The translations under genes and the position numbers were made by a program. This document shows, piece after piece, positions 33,440 to 43,970 of a stretch of DNA of 64,000 bases (the first letter of the stretch is position 1; every line of letters begins with the position of its first letter). The DNA comes from Lantana camara (Eukaryota; Streptophyta; Magnoliopsida; Lamiales; Verbenaceae): contig CM074858.1 of NCBI GenBank assembly GCA_037501455.1, positions 92,974,501 through 93,038,500 of the forward strand. Direction: 5' to 3'. The notes under the pieces are model-generated. The model made no database searches. It was not told the DNA's origin and worked only from the letters and a program-made list of their open reading frames with translations.

Positions 33440-36316
33440 ATGGCCGACCACCATATTGAAGAATTTGCCCGTGAAATCCAAGAGATGGCCACGGAGAGTT
33501 CTTCTTCCCCGGATTCCCCCAGAGATGAAGAGTTGGGGGCGGCTGTGATGGCCTTGGAGGACAGAAATCCAGGAGGAACGGATCCTCTCTTTGAGGAGAT
33601 GGATCTGGTAATGGAAGCAGAAAGACAAGGAGTCACCCTCCCCATAACTCAAAGTGCCACACATCCCCACCGCCACAGAGTGACCGTGGCCGTGGCAAAT
33701 CCGCTTCCAGTGGCGGAAGCCGTAACCGGGCCTTCAGAAAGGGCCCGTGTTGCAAATCCGCTTCCAGTGGCGGAAGCCGTGACTGGGCCTTCGGAAAGGG
33801 CCCGTGACAAGGGCAAGAGTAAGAAAACCCAGAAATCCAAAGGACCCAACGAGGGGGAGGGCTCAGGTTATCAGGCTACCGAGCGCACGCCAGATGAGAC
33901 TCCCAGCACCGTCACTGTGGGAGATGTAAAGACAATGATGGCCCCCATCCACTGGGACGAGCGGTATACATGGAGAATTCCTCAAAACCACGAGCGTGCA
34001 AATAATCCGCCTCCTGGGGAAATGGCAGTGTACGTGGACACCGTGCGCTCAGGAGGCCTGAGGTTCCCCATTTCAGTCTCAATGGCCCATTTGCTGAATG
34101 ACTTGGGCTTGTGTCCATCCCAAATAGTGCCCAACGGCTTGGCCCTCCTGACCTGTTTCGTAATTCTGATGAGGACCATGGGTTACGAGCCCTATTTGCG
34201 GAACTTCAATGCCCTTTTCCAAGTGGTCAGCTCCTCTCGCTCTTCTCCTGAGGCGGGTTTTTATTACGTCCAAGCGAAGGCCCACATGAAGCTGATCAAC
34301 TCGCCCTCGAGTACTTATGGCATTGATTGGAAAGAAAAATTCATCTTTGTCAAGGCTCCAGCAGGAGAGGGCTTTGGGGTGATCACGGAATGGGGCTCGT
34401 ACTCAAAGAGCCGTTTGCCACCCTCACTCCCCCGAGACTGGGCTAAAAACCTGGCAGCAACCTTAAGGGACGAGGGTCACCTTATACAAGCAAAGGACTG
34501 GATAGACGATGCGGAACTCATGTTCTTGTGTGGTCTTACCAACGACCCTCATTTTCTTGACAACCCTCCGGCTCGTGACATAGAGAGAGACGGTTAGATC
34601 CTTAGGGCACTAACCTTAGATAGGGATGAATACTAACTGCTTCTCTTGTAATTTGCACTTAACAATTCTTGTTCAAGGATTTATAACCCTCGTACTTTCA
34701 TTTTTGCAGGAGCCGCTATCTTAGAAATGGCCGGTGGAATCAGACAAGCGGCTCGTTTCGCCAACGCTCAGAGGAATCAAGCCACCCAGGGGAACCAACA
34801 GCGCGAGCCCCAACGCCCCCGTAACCGTAATGACAGAGGGGACGCTCGTGGGGGTGCCAGTTCAAGCGCCAACCCTGAGGTGCAACCCCCTCGTGGCCGA
34901 GGGGAACGTAGACTGGTCCCCAGGGAGACCAGGCGGTCGGAGAGAGCAGGAGATGTTCAACCTCTCCCTCCTGCAGAACCAACGAGGCCAAACACCACTT
35001 TGGCGATTACTAAGGCTCCTGCGAGCGAGAGCGCAAATAGACCTTCCCGCAAGAGGAAGAGAATGCCTGACTCCGCCGCGATCAAAGGAAAGGGCAAACA
35101 AGTGGTTGAGGGCCCCCGAGGCGAGGGGGACACTTCCTCTTCAGAGGAAGAACACATGTGGGAGTTCCCTCGCCGAGGGGACAGAGACTTTTCTGGCGCC
35201 CCCGACGGCGGGTCGGTTTTGCTGAGGCCGGGCTCGGTCGCCCAGACTATTACTGATGATTTGTTCAGCCGGGCTCAATTCTCGGCAGACCACAGGCATC
35301 TCTACAGTGAGTCTGTAGAGAAGGTGACGTTCGATGCAGCCCACGCCCTAATTTCCGTAAGTCCTCATTCTTTGCATTCTTCTTTTCTGTAATTCACCAT
35401 TCTTTTGCTAACACTTTTCCCCTCGTTTACGCAGCAAGTTCTTCCCCGGCTCCGGAATGTACAAATGCGAGCCTCCATCTATGCCGACCGGAAGGCCAAG
35501 TACAAGAAGATGGCCCGCTCGAATGATCCGGCCCATATCCAATCGGAGCTAAATGCGGAAATCGCCAAGTACGAGACCCTCAAGGGTTTGTTCGAGACAA
35601 CGGAGGAGGAATTGGGGAAGCTTAAGGAGGACTTCTTGGCGGTTGACGGCGCTCGAATTCGTTTGGGCAACGAGCTGGGCCAAGCCAACGAGCGGTGCAA
35701 GAAGGCTGAGGCAGAGAGGGAGAGCTGGAGAACGAGGGCTTTGGAGGCCGAGAGGAAGTTTGCCGATACCATGAATGAATGGCCTCGGAGCATGGAGCGT
35801 GCAAACAAGGAGGCCTTAATCAAATTTTGCCATTCGAAGGCCTTCAACTTCGCGGCCTCGTTACACTGCTTGGACGAGGCTCAAAATGCCTTCAACCTGG
35901 CAGTGGATCAGGGCATCCACAAAGGTCTGACAGATCCGGCGATGAGGGGTGCTGAGGGTACGGGGCTCATGTTCAATGAGCGCTGTGAGGAGGCAGATGA
36001 GGATCCAAACGACCCCGCGGACACCATAGCGGAAATGGAGTATGACTTCCTGGTAAAACTGCTCCAGGATGAGTACACCGATGCCCACAGGGAAAGGGGT
36101 GTGGGTCCATCTGGTGATCCCGAAGACGAGCCTCAAGCGCCCATCATAGAAGAAGCCCCAGTTCAAGCCGCTGAAAATGCCAACGCCCCAGAAGCCGCTG
36201 CAGATGAGCCCAACGATGAGCCCAACGATCCCCACGCTCAACAACAAGAGCCTGAGGGCCCAGTTCAAGGCCCCATTCTGGTGATTGTTGATGAGGACGT
36301 TGCCCCCGCCGCTTGA
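33440..36316 (+). CDS. Antisense additional ORF (aORF), Transposase_28-like protein, three exons
   Basis: Three exons give one open frame of 894 codons including the stop: 33440-34592, 34710-35356 and 35435-36316. The introns are GT-AG (34593-34709, G|GTTAGA to TTTTTGCAG; 35357-35434, GTAAGTCC to TTTACGCAG) and keep frame across both joints. Exon 1 encodes an acidic N-terminus (MADHHIEEFAREIQE), a 19-residue direct duplication, then at residues 195-310 a domain with GGLRFPISVSMAHLLNDLGL and a QIVPNGLALL motif, resembling the putative gypsy-type transposon domain Transposase_28 (PF04195). Exon 2 is basic and serine/proline-rich (RKRKRMPD nuclear-type motif). Exon 3 has a coiled coil (about residues 635-720) and an acidic tail. 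In normal Tat elements such ORFs lie antisense between pol and the 3' LTR; their role is unknown. No internal stop was seen. Confidence 0.75.
33692..33806 (+). repeat. 57-bp tandem duplication in the aORF
   Basis: Two 57-bp units encode VANPLPVAEAVTGPSERAR twice in frame. The element A copy has only one version of this region, so the duplication is specific to B's lineage. Confidence 0.85.
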
Positions 36317-36539
36317 AATCCTTCCTTTATCAACTTTCCTGTATTTCTCAGTTTTTCTGCTATTTCTTTGTATTAGAATTCCATGGGCCTTTGAGCCCCT
36401 TTTGTCTTGTAATACGCTTCCTTTTTAATGGATAAAATGTCTCTTTTTTGATGACTCTGTTGTTTTTCTTGTCCATTTATGAATCATATAATAAGGCTGT
36501 GTAGTATACTCCTGTGAATGCTTTATTCCTTTGATGTAA

Positions 36540-37085
36540 TGAAAATTTGCCTAAGTCTTGAGCGATCGTGTGGGGTCTTATTGTGAGATTGCCCCCCACT
36601 CAAGACTTGCACAAATTTTGTTTTTGCTCTTGAAATTGAAAAGTTGTCTAAGTCTTGAGCGCTCGTGAGGGTCTTATGGTGAGATTGCCCCCCCGCTCAA
36701 GACTTGTATAAATTTTGTCTTTGACACAAACCTTGAAAATTTGTTTAAGTCTTGAGCGATCGTGAGGGTCTTATTGTGAGATTGCCCCTGCGCTCAAGTC
36801 TTGTGTAAATTTTCCCCTTGTAAATTTATCTTAAAAGTTTGTCTAAGTCTTGAGCGGTCGTGAGGGTCTTACTGTGGGATTGCCCCTACGCTCAAGACTT
36901 GCATAAACTTTTCCTTTTGTAAATTTGTCTAAGTCTTGAGCGGTCGTGAGGGTCTTACTGTGGGATTGCCCCTGCGCTCAAGACTTGCATAAACTTTTCC
37001 TTTTGTAAATTTGTCTAAGTCTTGAGCGGTCGTGAGGGTCTTACTGTGGGATTGCCCCTGCGCTCAAGACTTGAGCAATTCCTTT
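36540..37085. repeat. Six-copy 86-98 bp tandem repeat at the convergence point of element B
   Basis: AAGTCTTGAGC recurs near 36553, 36650, 36747, 36845, 36931 and 37017. Each unit also contains the reverse complement GCTCAAGACTT about 55 bases on, so each unit can fold. The block lies between the 3' ends of the aORF (plus) and the pol remnant (minus). Variable tandem repeats in this 3' region are known in Tat/Ogre elements. Confidence 0.85.
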
Positions 37086-37144
37086 TTTGATTCTGAGGCC
37101 ATCATTCGAGCGGTCTGGCTCTGATCATTTCTTGGTTCTGCAGG

Positions 37145-37352
37145 AAATCCCATTTTCGAGCGCAAGGCGTTTTAAGAAACGACCAAGGCATACTAGGACC
37201 CTTTTTTTTTTTTTTTTTTTGGTAGATCCCGTTTTCGAGCGCAGGGCGTTTTAAGAAACAACCAAGGCCTACTAGGATGCGTTCTCGTGGGAGATCCCGT
37301 TTTCGAGCGCAAGGCGTTGTAAGAAACAGCCAAGGCCTACTAGGATTTTCTT
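37145..37352. repeat. Three-copy repeat with a CCCGTTTTCGAGCGC core
   Basis: Copies near 37150, 37227 and 37291 share TTTTCGAGCGCA followed by GGCGTTTTAAGAAAC and CCAAGGC(C/A)TACTAGGA; one spacing contains a run of about 20 T. One inverted copy is in element A near 48776-48835. Confidence 0.8.
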
Positions 37353-37652
37353 CGCGATCCCCTTCCTTCTTGCCTAATTGGTTTTGAGCGTAACCAGTCT
37401 ATCCTTATGAGGGCGTCCCCCCATGCGGAGTAGAGAGCTGGCCAACGTAACCCATAAGAGATAACAACATTCAAATTGGAATGGGTTGCCAACCACGCTC
37501 GCGAAGACGAGGGACGTGGGACTTATCCATTCAAGCAACCAAAGAAACCAGAATATTAAAGAAATTAAAAAGATTATGTTACCTTTCACTTTGATTTGAA
37601 GTACATAGTACCCGTCAGAGAGGGTTGTTACATCAGAGTTCGCAAAGAGCTT

Positions 37653-39212
37653 TTAAACATAAAACCGCCGGAGGTTACATGCGTTCCAAGGGCGAGGCAA
37701 GCGCTCCCCTTGAAGTGTCTCCAGGGTGTAAGTGTTGTTAGCTCTGAGTTGTATGACCTTGAATGGGCCTTCCCAATTGGGGTCCAATTTGCCCACATGT
37801 TTGGATACTTCCACTTTCTTCAAAACCAAGTCTCCCAGCTGGAAAGTTCTTTCCTTCACACGCTTGTTGTACTGTTGGGCTACAGAGGCTTTATAGTGGT
37901 GGATCTTAGCCCACGCTCGTTCTCTTCTTTCATCCAGCAAGTCCAACTCCAAGCTTCTGTTGTCATCGTTGAGCTGCGGCTCGAAATAGCCAACACGAGC
38001 AGATTCATTTACGATCTCTGCTGGTATCATTGCTTCTGATCCATAAACGAGCGCGTAAGGGGTTTCTCCGGTGGCTGCTCGTGGGGTGGTGCGATAAGCC
38101 CAAAGTGCTCCTTGCAGCTCCTCAGCCCATTCACTTTTCTTGCTTTCAAGCATGGTTTTCAGATGTTGCAAAATGATCCTGTTGGTAACTTCTGCTTGTC
38201 CGTTAGATTGTGGATGTCCTACAGAGGTAAATCGCTGTTCTATCCCCAACTCAGAACACCACTCTCGTGTGTCAGCTGCTATGAACTGGGATCCATTGTC
38301 AGATATGAGCACCCTCGGTATTCCGTACCTGCAGATGATGTTCTTCCAAATAAAGTCCCTTACAACCTTGAAAGTGATTTTTGCAACGGCTTCAGCCTCG
38401 GCCCACTTGGTGAAGTGTATGAGCTCGAGCGTTTCCTTCGCTTGGGAGGGCCTTAGGCATCTCATTGGGGATCCTTGAAATGATTTTTTGAACAATCTCC
38501 CCTCGGGATCCAGAGCGAAACGAGGGGCCTTATTCCTGACTTTCCTGGCTTCCACCTTGTCAGTTGGAGTGATTCCATCCCTCAGGAAAATGATGATGTC
38601 GTCAAGCCAACAGGGCTCGTTTGGATCAATCATGGCGACCATCTCGGTGGCGACCCTTTCCTTGATCAAAGGTTTCTCAGTTCTAAGGAACGTAACAGAA
38701 CGCTCGGAAGTGCCTTCTAAAGCTGAAGCGAACTTTGAAAGAGCGTCCGCACGCTCGTTTTCTCCTCGAGGCACTTGAAGTAGATGAAATTCCTTGAACT
38801 TCCCAATGATTTCTTTGGCTTTCTTTAGGTACTGTACCATGGTGGTTTCTCGAGCCTCATATGTTCCTTCAATCTGGCTCGCTATTAACTGTGAATCCAC
38901 GTAAGCAGTGATTCTGGAGGCTCCATTCTGAAAAGCTATGTTCAACCCTTGCACGAGGGCTTCATATTCCGCTTCATTATTAGTGACTTGGAAGTCCAGC
39001 TTGATCGCAAAGTCCAGTTCAATCCCATCGGGGCTTCTGAGGGCCACTCCTATTCCTCCAAAGAGAGGATCCGTTCCTCCTGGATTTCTGTCCTCCAAGG
39101 CCATCACAGCCGCCCCCAACTCTTCATCTCTGGGGGAATCCGGGGAAGAAGAACTCTCCGTGGCCATCTCTTGGATTTCACGGGCAAATTCTTCAATATG
39201 GTGGTCGGCCAT
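37653..39212 (-). CDS. Fusion ORF: aORF N-terminus joined to Tat RNase H (aRNH) and integrase
   Basis: A continuous 519-codon frame on minus. Residues 1-51 are the aORF N-terminus supplied by the right arm; residue 52 onward (GGIGVALRSP) is the second, archaeal-like RNase H of Tat elements, joined in frame. The first RNase H aspartate is lost; E82 and D106 remain. Integrase begins after about residue 150, but an in-frame deletion at residues 266/267 removes the HHCC zinc finger and the first catalytic Asp; D305 (ISDNGSQF) and E341 (NGQAEVTNR) remain. The C-terminus is complete, ending at RRFYV. It cannot be an active RNase H or integrase. An inward TATA box at 39472-39479 could drive it. The open frame through two deletions is striking, but chance plus youth may explain it. 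Confidence 0.8.
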   Translation of the reverse strand: MADHHIEEFAREIQEMATESSSSPDSPRDEELGAAVMALEDRNPGGTDPLFGGIGVALRSPDGIELDFAIKLDFQVTNNEAEYEALVQGLNIAFQNGASRITAYVDSQLIASQIEGTYEARETTMVQYLKKAKEIIGKFKEFHLLQVPRGENERADALSKFASALEGTSERSVTFLRTEKPLIKERVATEMVAMIDPNEPCWLDDIIIFLRDGITPTDKVEARKVRNKAPRFALDPEGRLFKKSFQGSPMRCLRPSQAKETLELIHFTKWAEAEAVAKITFKVVRDFIWKNIICRYGIPRVLISDNGSQFIAADTREWCSELGIEQRFTSVGHPQSNGQAEVTNRIILQHLKTMLESKKSEWAEELQGALWAYRTTPRAATGETPYALVYGSEAMIPAEIVNESARVGYFEPQLNDDNRSLELDLLDERRERAWAKIHHYKASVAQQYNKRVKERTFQLGDLVLKKVEVSKHVGKLDPNWEGPFKVIQLRANNTYTLETLQGERLPRPWNACNLRRFYV

Positions 39213-39471
39213 GGCAGAAACTAAGGTTTTGAAGGTTTTTCTTGGAGAGAGTTTCAGGTTCAGAAAGGCGAAAATCTGAGGGATTACAAAATCCTAAGGT
39301 CCGAATCTACGGTTAGTAAAGTCAGAAAGTCACACTGGAGATTTACCTTGGAAAGCTTTAGAGAAAACTGGAGAAGAGGTTGAAGATGCTGAAGATGCGA
39401 GAGAATTTTTCTTTGCAAAGGATGCTTGAGAGTTTTGAATGCGTAAAGAATGTGAAGATCTCAGAATCCCG

Positions 39472-39479
39472 TATTTATA
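39472..39479 (-). promoter_or_regulatory. Inward TATA box in the right arm of element B
   Basis: Minus-strand TATAAATA, the mirror image of 33173-33180, 260 bases upstream of the fusion-ORF start codon. Confidence 0.7.
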
Positions 39480-39805
39480 GGGATGGAAGTTGGTGCCGTT
39501 TTAGGCAATAAATTCAAAATGGTAATCATTTCCCGCCTAGGAAACCGCCCACTTTATGGAACCGGCACATGCTTCCCAATGCTCACGCGCCCCACGCGCA
39601 CCCGCATTTAATGCTCTGACGTTTCAAGGGCTGCAGAATAGTACCAGCATTTAATGCGGAAGTGATACGAACGGTCAATTGAAAAGACCGCATTAATGGC
39701 GCATTCAGAGGAAAAATTGCTCAACACGCCAAGTTCTATACGAGCGTTGCGTGCAAGAGATTCAGCGTGTCAAAATTCTACAGTCCTTATCATTAAGGAC
39801 TACAG

Positions 39806-39820
39806 AATTGGGGGGCAAAA
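39806..39820 (+). promoter_or_regulatory. Polypurine tract of the right LTR, element B
   Basis: AATTGGGGGGCAAAA directly before the LTR start TGATGGGGCC, in inverted orientation to the left tract. Confidence 0.85.
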
Positions 39821-40641
39821 TGATGGGGCCAAAATACGATCGTCCCACATTAAGACACGTGGCATCACCGAGATGATGACATCTGTCTCCCCAAGGCTGC
39901 GCCATCTGTTCACGAGCGCTGAACTCAACGAGCGCAGATCTTCTTCAGGAGTTAAGCCCAACGAGCGCTATCACTCCAACGAGCGTCCTACACACCAAAC
40001 GATGGGTACGCCTACGTGCCAAGGGAGCCCTCTTCGAGCGTCACACTCCCTCAGAGTGGCCTCTCCTTTGGCTCGTCACTTGAATTGGAGCCAACATTCC
40101 CCTCAGCGGATATCTTGGCCTCCAAGACTCAAGGTTGTCACGAGCGCGCTCTCAAGCCCTCGTTACCAACCTCCCACATGGCTCTCTGACACAACGTACA
40201 TGCCCGCGCACCTGCCACTGTTGCTAGCACTAACTTTTGGGCCGCTTTTGCAGAAGATTCCTCCTAGGTTTCTCTCTCACAGCGCCATGTGTTAGGGCAA
40301 CATTCGGCCAGGACCACTTGAGGCAAATGACCAAAGGGCCCTTGACCCTCAACTATAAATAACCCAAGTCATCTTCTACACTGTAAGCATTCTTTAAGCT
40401 TTCTTCATCACTGCAACTGTGACTGAACTTACATTTTCTTCATACACTGAACTGACTTGAGCGTCGGAGAGCCAAACTGGGTATCACCCCCAGTTCCCCC
40501 AGCTTGGCCTTCTGACTTTCTTGTGCTTGTCCCAACAGGTTGAACTCACTTCCTCTTTTCCGGCGAAGCTCCGGTGGTTTCCTCCACAAATATAAATCGT
40601 AAAGTGATCGGATTCGGACCCATCTATTTCCGGACCCATCA
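39821..40641 (+). repeat. Right LTR of element B (821 bp), reading outward on plus
   Basis: Starts TGATGGGGCCAAAATACG and ends GGACCCATCA at the target duplication. TATA box TATAAATA at 40354-40361. It is the inverted copy of 32010-32831; the differences noticed are a G-run length, a few substitutions near the outer tip, and a C/T change in ACACGTGGCG. Confidence 0.85.
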
Positions 40642-40646
40642 ATATC

Positions 40647-42177
40647 AATGATGATTAAATTTAAATAAAACAAATAGGCATAATTAGTATTTCGGAAGTA
40701 AAATCAATACAATATAAAAAAATTAAAAAATAAGAGTACAAATAGAAAAAGAATATGATGAAGCATCCTTACTGGGTGATTCTCATACTAATTTTCTTCG
40801 GATCGTCCGTAGAAAGAAGCCGGAGAAAACAAATTCCCCAAGAATATGAATAATAAGAGTGACACTCCATAGAAATGATTATTGAATGTACACTTTGAAA
40901 TGAAAACTTCACCCAATGATCTCGAATTTATAGACTAAATTTTGGTATTCATAATTTAAATTTGGAGAATAACTTATTTTTGAAAAAAATAAATTAGTCC
41001 AGTTTTTAATTCTCATAATATTTGAATTTTCTTTTTCAACCCAACTTATTAGCCCAATCAAATATGCAGTATGTGAAACTTGATATATTTTCCTTAGTTA
41101 AACACTTAATAAACATTAGTCACTAATTATGCAAAAAAGTTTGGAATTGATGTGTTTACCAAAACTAACACTTAACTTAAAATTTTAAAAAATTAGAATT
41201 TGATCAAAATTGAGATAATTAGGATATTTATTGAATTTTTAAACAATATATTTATAAATAATATAAATCAATAAAACTTTTTATTAGAATTGAAATATTT
41301 CAAAAAAGAATAAATAAATATTAAATTCTATAAATTTTATTTGAATTTTAAATGTTGCCATTAATAACATGAGTTGCATTTGAATTTAAATTAAAACAAA
41401 ATTTACCATAAATTGATACTTTAATTGATAACAACTCCCAAAAATCAAGGGATATATAAAATTACAAAATAAATAAATTAATTTAATAATCATCAACCAA
41501 TCACAAATTTTAATTCGAATTAAAAATTTCAAAAAAACCACAAAATTCCATTCAGTCAAAATCAATTTAATTAGGGTCAAACACACCCTTCCTATATATT
41601 ATAGTATAGATATAAAACAAAAGATAACTGTTACGCATTATTTATTAAAAATAAAAAAAGATTTGATTTGTAATTAGGCCTGAATTGAAGATAATTAAAC
41701 ATAATTTTTCCTAATTTCTTTTCTTTTTTCTCAGTAGTCTACTAATACACATGGATATATCCTTTTAAGTGAAACATAAAATTAAAGTAGGAAATTCAAG
41801 CCTAATTTATACCTTAATGGACATTTGAGCTGACTCAAAACATACAATAAAAAATAAAGATCATCAGTTCTGATATATGCTACAATTCAGCATTGTCCAT
41901 AATCATCGCTAACACATGTGACGTGTGTGCTTAAATGCATATATGGAGAAAATTGGGGCAGAAAACGAATATAAGAATTGCATTTCTTAGGGTTTTTCTA
42001 TATTAGATTTAGGATGATTTACATATGACTACCCTGTATTTAGCCTTAATTACAACGCAGTCTATCATTATCGAAAAATTATATTTTAGTCCCTATAAAT
42101 CTTATTTGGTCTGAGGTCCCTTAACAAAATTTGTAAAAATACACTTATGCCCCGACGGTTTTATGAGTGTTACATTG
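40647..42177. other. AT-rich DNA between elements B and A
   Basis: No gene. About 41990-42110 has an inverted counterpart at about 63130-63240 beyond the other end of element A (shared core TAATTACAACGCA, then ATTATATTTTAGTCCCTA), suggesting the two ends of an older repeat into which A inserted. Confidence 0.5.
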
Positions 42178-43003
42178 TGATGGGTCTGAATATAGGGTAC
42201 ATAGTCCAATCACTTTAGAATTTGTTTAGGTGAGGAAAACTAGTTGATGTTCACGGGAAAAGATGGGGGTTCTACCTGCTAGGACAAACACAAAGACAAA
42301 GTCAGAAGGCCAAGCTGGGGGAACTGGGGGTGATTCCCAGTTTGGCTCTCCGACGCTCAAGTCAGATGGAGATCTGAAAGAGAGAATATGCTAAGTATGG
42401 AGTTGCAGTAATGGAGATTGCTTACAGTGGAGAAGATGAACTCGCGTATTTATAGTTGGGGGTCAGGGACCTTTGGTCATTTGCACCGTGTTGTCCTGGC
42501 CGAATGTTGCCCTAACACGTGGCGTTGCGAGAGAGAAACCTAGGAGGAATCTTCTGCAAAAGCTGGTGGATGTTAGTGTTAGCTACAGTGGCAGGTGCGC
42601 GGGCATGTACGGGGTGTCAGAGAGCCGTTTAGGGGGGTTGGTAACGAGGGCTAAGAGCACGCTCGTGTCAACCAAGAGCCTTGGAGACCAAGGAACCCAC
42701 TAGGGGATGAAGGCCAAGGCTCATATGAAGAGGATTGGAAGCTTCCCTGAGGGAGAGTGGCACTCGAAGAGAGCTTCCTTTACTGATCGGAGCTTTAGCC
42801 ATGTAGTATGAATCGCACTCGTTGGAGAGCGGCAATGTTAATTACGTGTACACATAGCAGAGATGCCACGTGTCCTTGAGGAAGGCTGACGCTTGAGAGG
42901 TTTGAAAGCTCATGTATAATTACCTTAATCACAAGAGGACAGGTGTTGTTATCTTGAGCCGCCACGTGTCCAAACGCGGGACGAGTGTATTTTGGCCCCA
43001 TCA
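42178..43003 (-). repeat. Left LTR of element A (826 bp), reading outward on minus
   Basis: On minus it starts TGATGGGGCCAAAATACA at 43003 after a polypurine tract (43004-43019) and ends AGACCCATCA at 42178. Minus TATA box at 42447-42454. Inverted counterpart of 62173-63000. Confidence 0.82.
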
Positions 43004-43343
43004 TTTTGCCCCCCCAATTCTGTAGTCCTTAGTGATAAGGGCTGTAGAATTCTACTAATGTAAGTCATCGAGCGTTGCGCTCGTATGAGGCATGGCGTGT
43101 TGGGCAATCACCCTTCTGATTGCGCCATAAATGCGGTCTCTTCATCTGACTGCTTGTAACGTCCATGCATTAAATGCAATCCTTTCTTCTGACCGCTTGG
43201 AGCGTATAAGCATTAAATGCTGATGCGCGTGGGGTGCGTGAGACTTGGGAATTACGTGACGGTTCAATAAAGGGGCCAGTTTCCTAGGCGGGAAATGATT
43301 GTAATTTTGAATTTTTTGCCAGAAACGTACCAACTTCCATCCC

Positions 43344-43351
43344 TATAAATA
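43344..43351 (+). promoter_or_regulatory. Inward TATA box of element A, left arm
   Basis: TATAAATA about 290 bases upstream of the aORF start codon at 43633, in the same place as in both arms of element B. Confidence 0.65.
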
Positions 43352-43632
43352 AGGGATTCTGTATCCATTCCACCTTTTACGCAAACATATCTTCAGAGCA
43401 CATATTCGCGAAAAACTCTTTGCAAATAAGTTTCAGAGCATTCACAACTTTTCTTCAAGCTTTTCCAGAAAGCTCAAGGTAATCTCCGGTGAAATCTTCT
43501 AACTTTGATAACCTTAGAATCAGATTTAGGATTTAGTAATTCCTCAAGCTTTATCTCCCCAGAAATCCCAAATTTCTTTGAAAATCCCTCGCTTCCAAAA
43601 TCCTCTTATCCCTTCCAAATTCCACCACAACC

Positions 43633-43970
43633 ATGGCCAAAGATCATGTAGAAGAATTTGCCCGTGAAGTTGAAGACATGGCTTCCCAGAGTTCATCTCC
43701 TCCGGGTTCCCCTAGGGACGAGGAGCTGGACGCGGCCGTTATGGCCATAGATGAAAGGAACCCAGATGGGGCTGAGCATCTCTTTGAAGAAATGCATCTG
43801 GTGATGGAAGCGGAGAGGCAGGGGGTGACTCTCCCGCTAACAGAGAGCGCAACTCACCCTCATCGCCACACCGTGACCGTGGCCGTCGCAGCCCCGGCTT
43901 CGGAATCCGAGGGAGGAGCGGGGCCCTCAGAAAGATCCCCCCTCGTCGTTTCGAGCGCATCCCCCTTACA
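43633..43970 (+). pseudogene. aORF N-terminal fragment at the left end of element A
   Basis: About 112 codons homologous to the element B aORF start (MAKDHVEEFAREVEDMASQ; shared EAERQGVTLP and THPHRH). It stops matching at SASPLQ, where gag sequence begins in another frame. Its own frame runs on to 44034 through the gag part out of frame. This N-terminus could be mistaken for gag, but its true continuation is the Transposase_28-like ORF seen in B. Confidence 0.75.

Larger units (their letters stand above)
32010..40641. mobile_element. Element B: Tat-lineage Ty3/gypsy retroelement with inverted terminal LTRs, TSD ATATC
   Basis: The 8.6-kb unit begins TGATGGGTCCGG and ends CCGGACCCATCA, flanked by perfect 5-bp duplications ATATC (32005-32009 and 40642-40646). 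Its ends are 1.58-kb inverted arms (32010-33593 and 39059-40641) with only a handful of differences. Each arm holds an outward LTR, a polypurine tract, an inward promoter and the first 51 codons of the antisense ORF. Between the arms lie the rest of that ORF on plus, tandem repeats, and an aRNH-integrase segment on minus. A normal copy would have a 5' LTR, primer-binding site, gag, protease and RT upstream of aRNH; here an inverted copy of the 3' end stands in their place. The exact TSD argues that the inverted form integrated as one unit. Confidence 0.85.

Noticed and set aside
33440..33600. Reading the MADHHIEEF/MAKDHVEEF N-terminus as gag
   Set aside because: It follows an LTR in element A and precedes gag sequence there, but in element B it continues without break into the Transposase_28-like antisense ORF. 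In A the gag part begins in another frame after a joint.
34734..35225. 163-codon frame overlapping aORF exon 2
   Set aside because: A shifted-frame shadow of the exon; the spliced frame fits both introns and is homologous to element A.
37596..38478. Plus-strand frames of 96-147 codons over the integrase region of element B
   Set aside because: Shadows of the minus-strand integrase frame, which has clear motifs.
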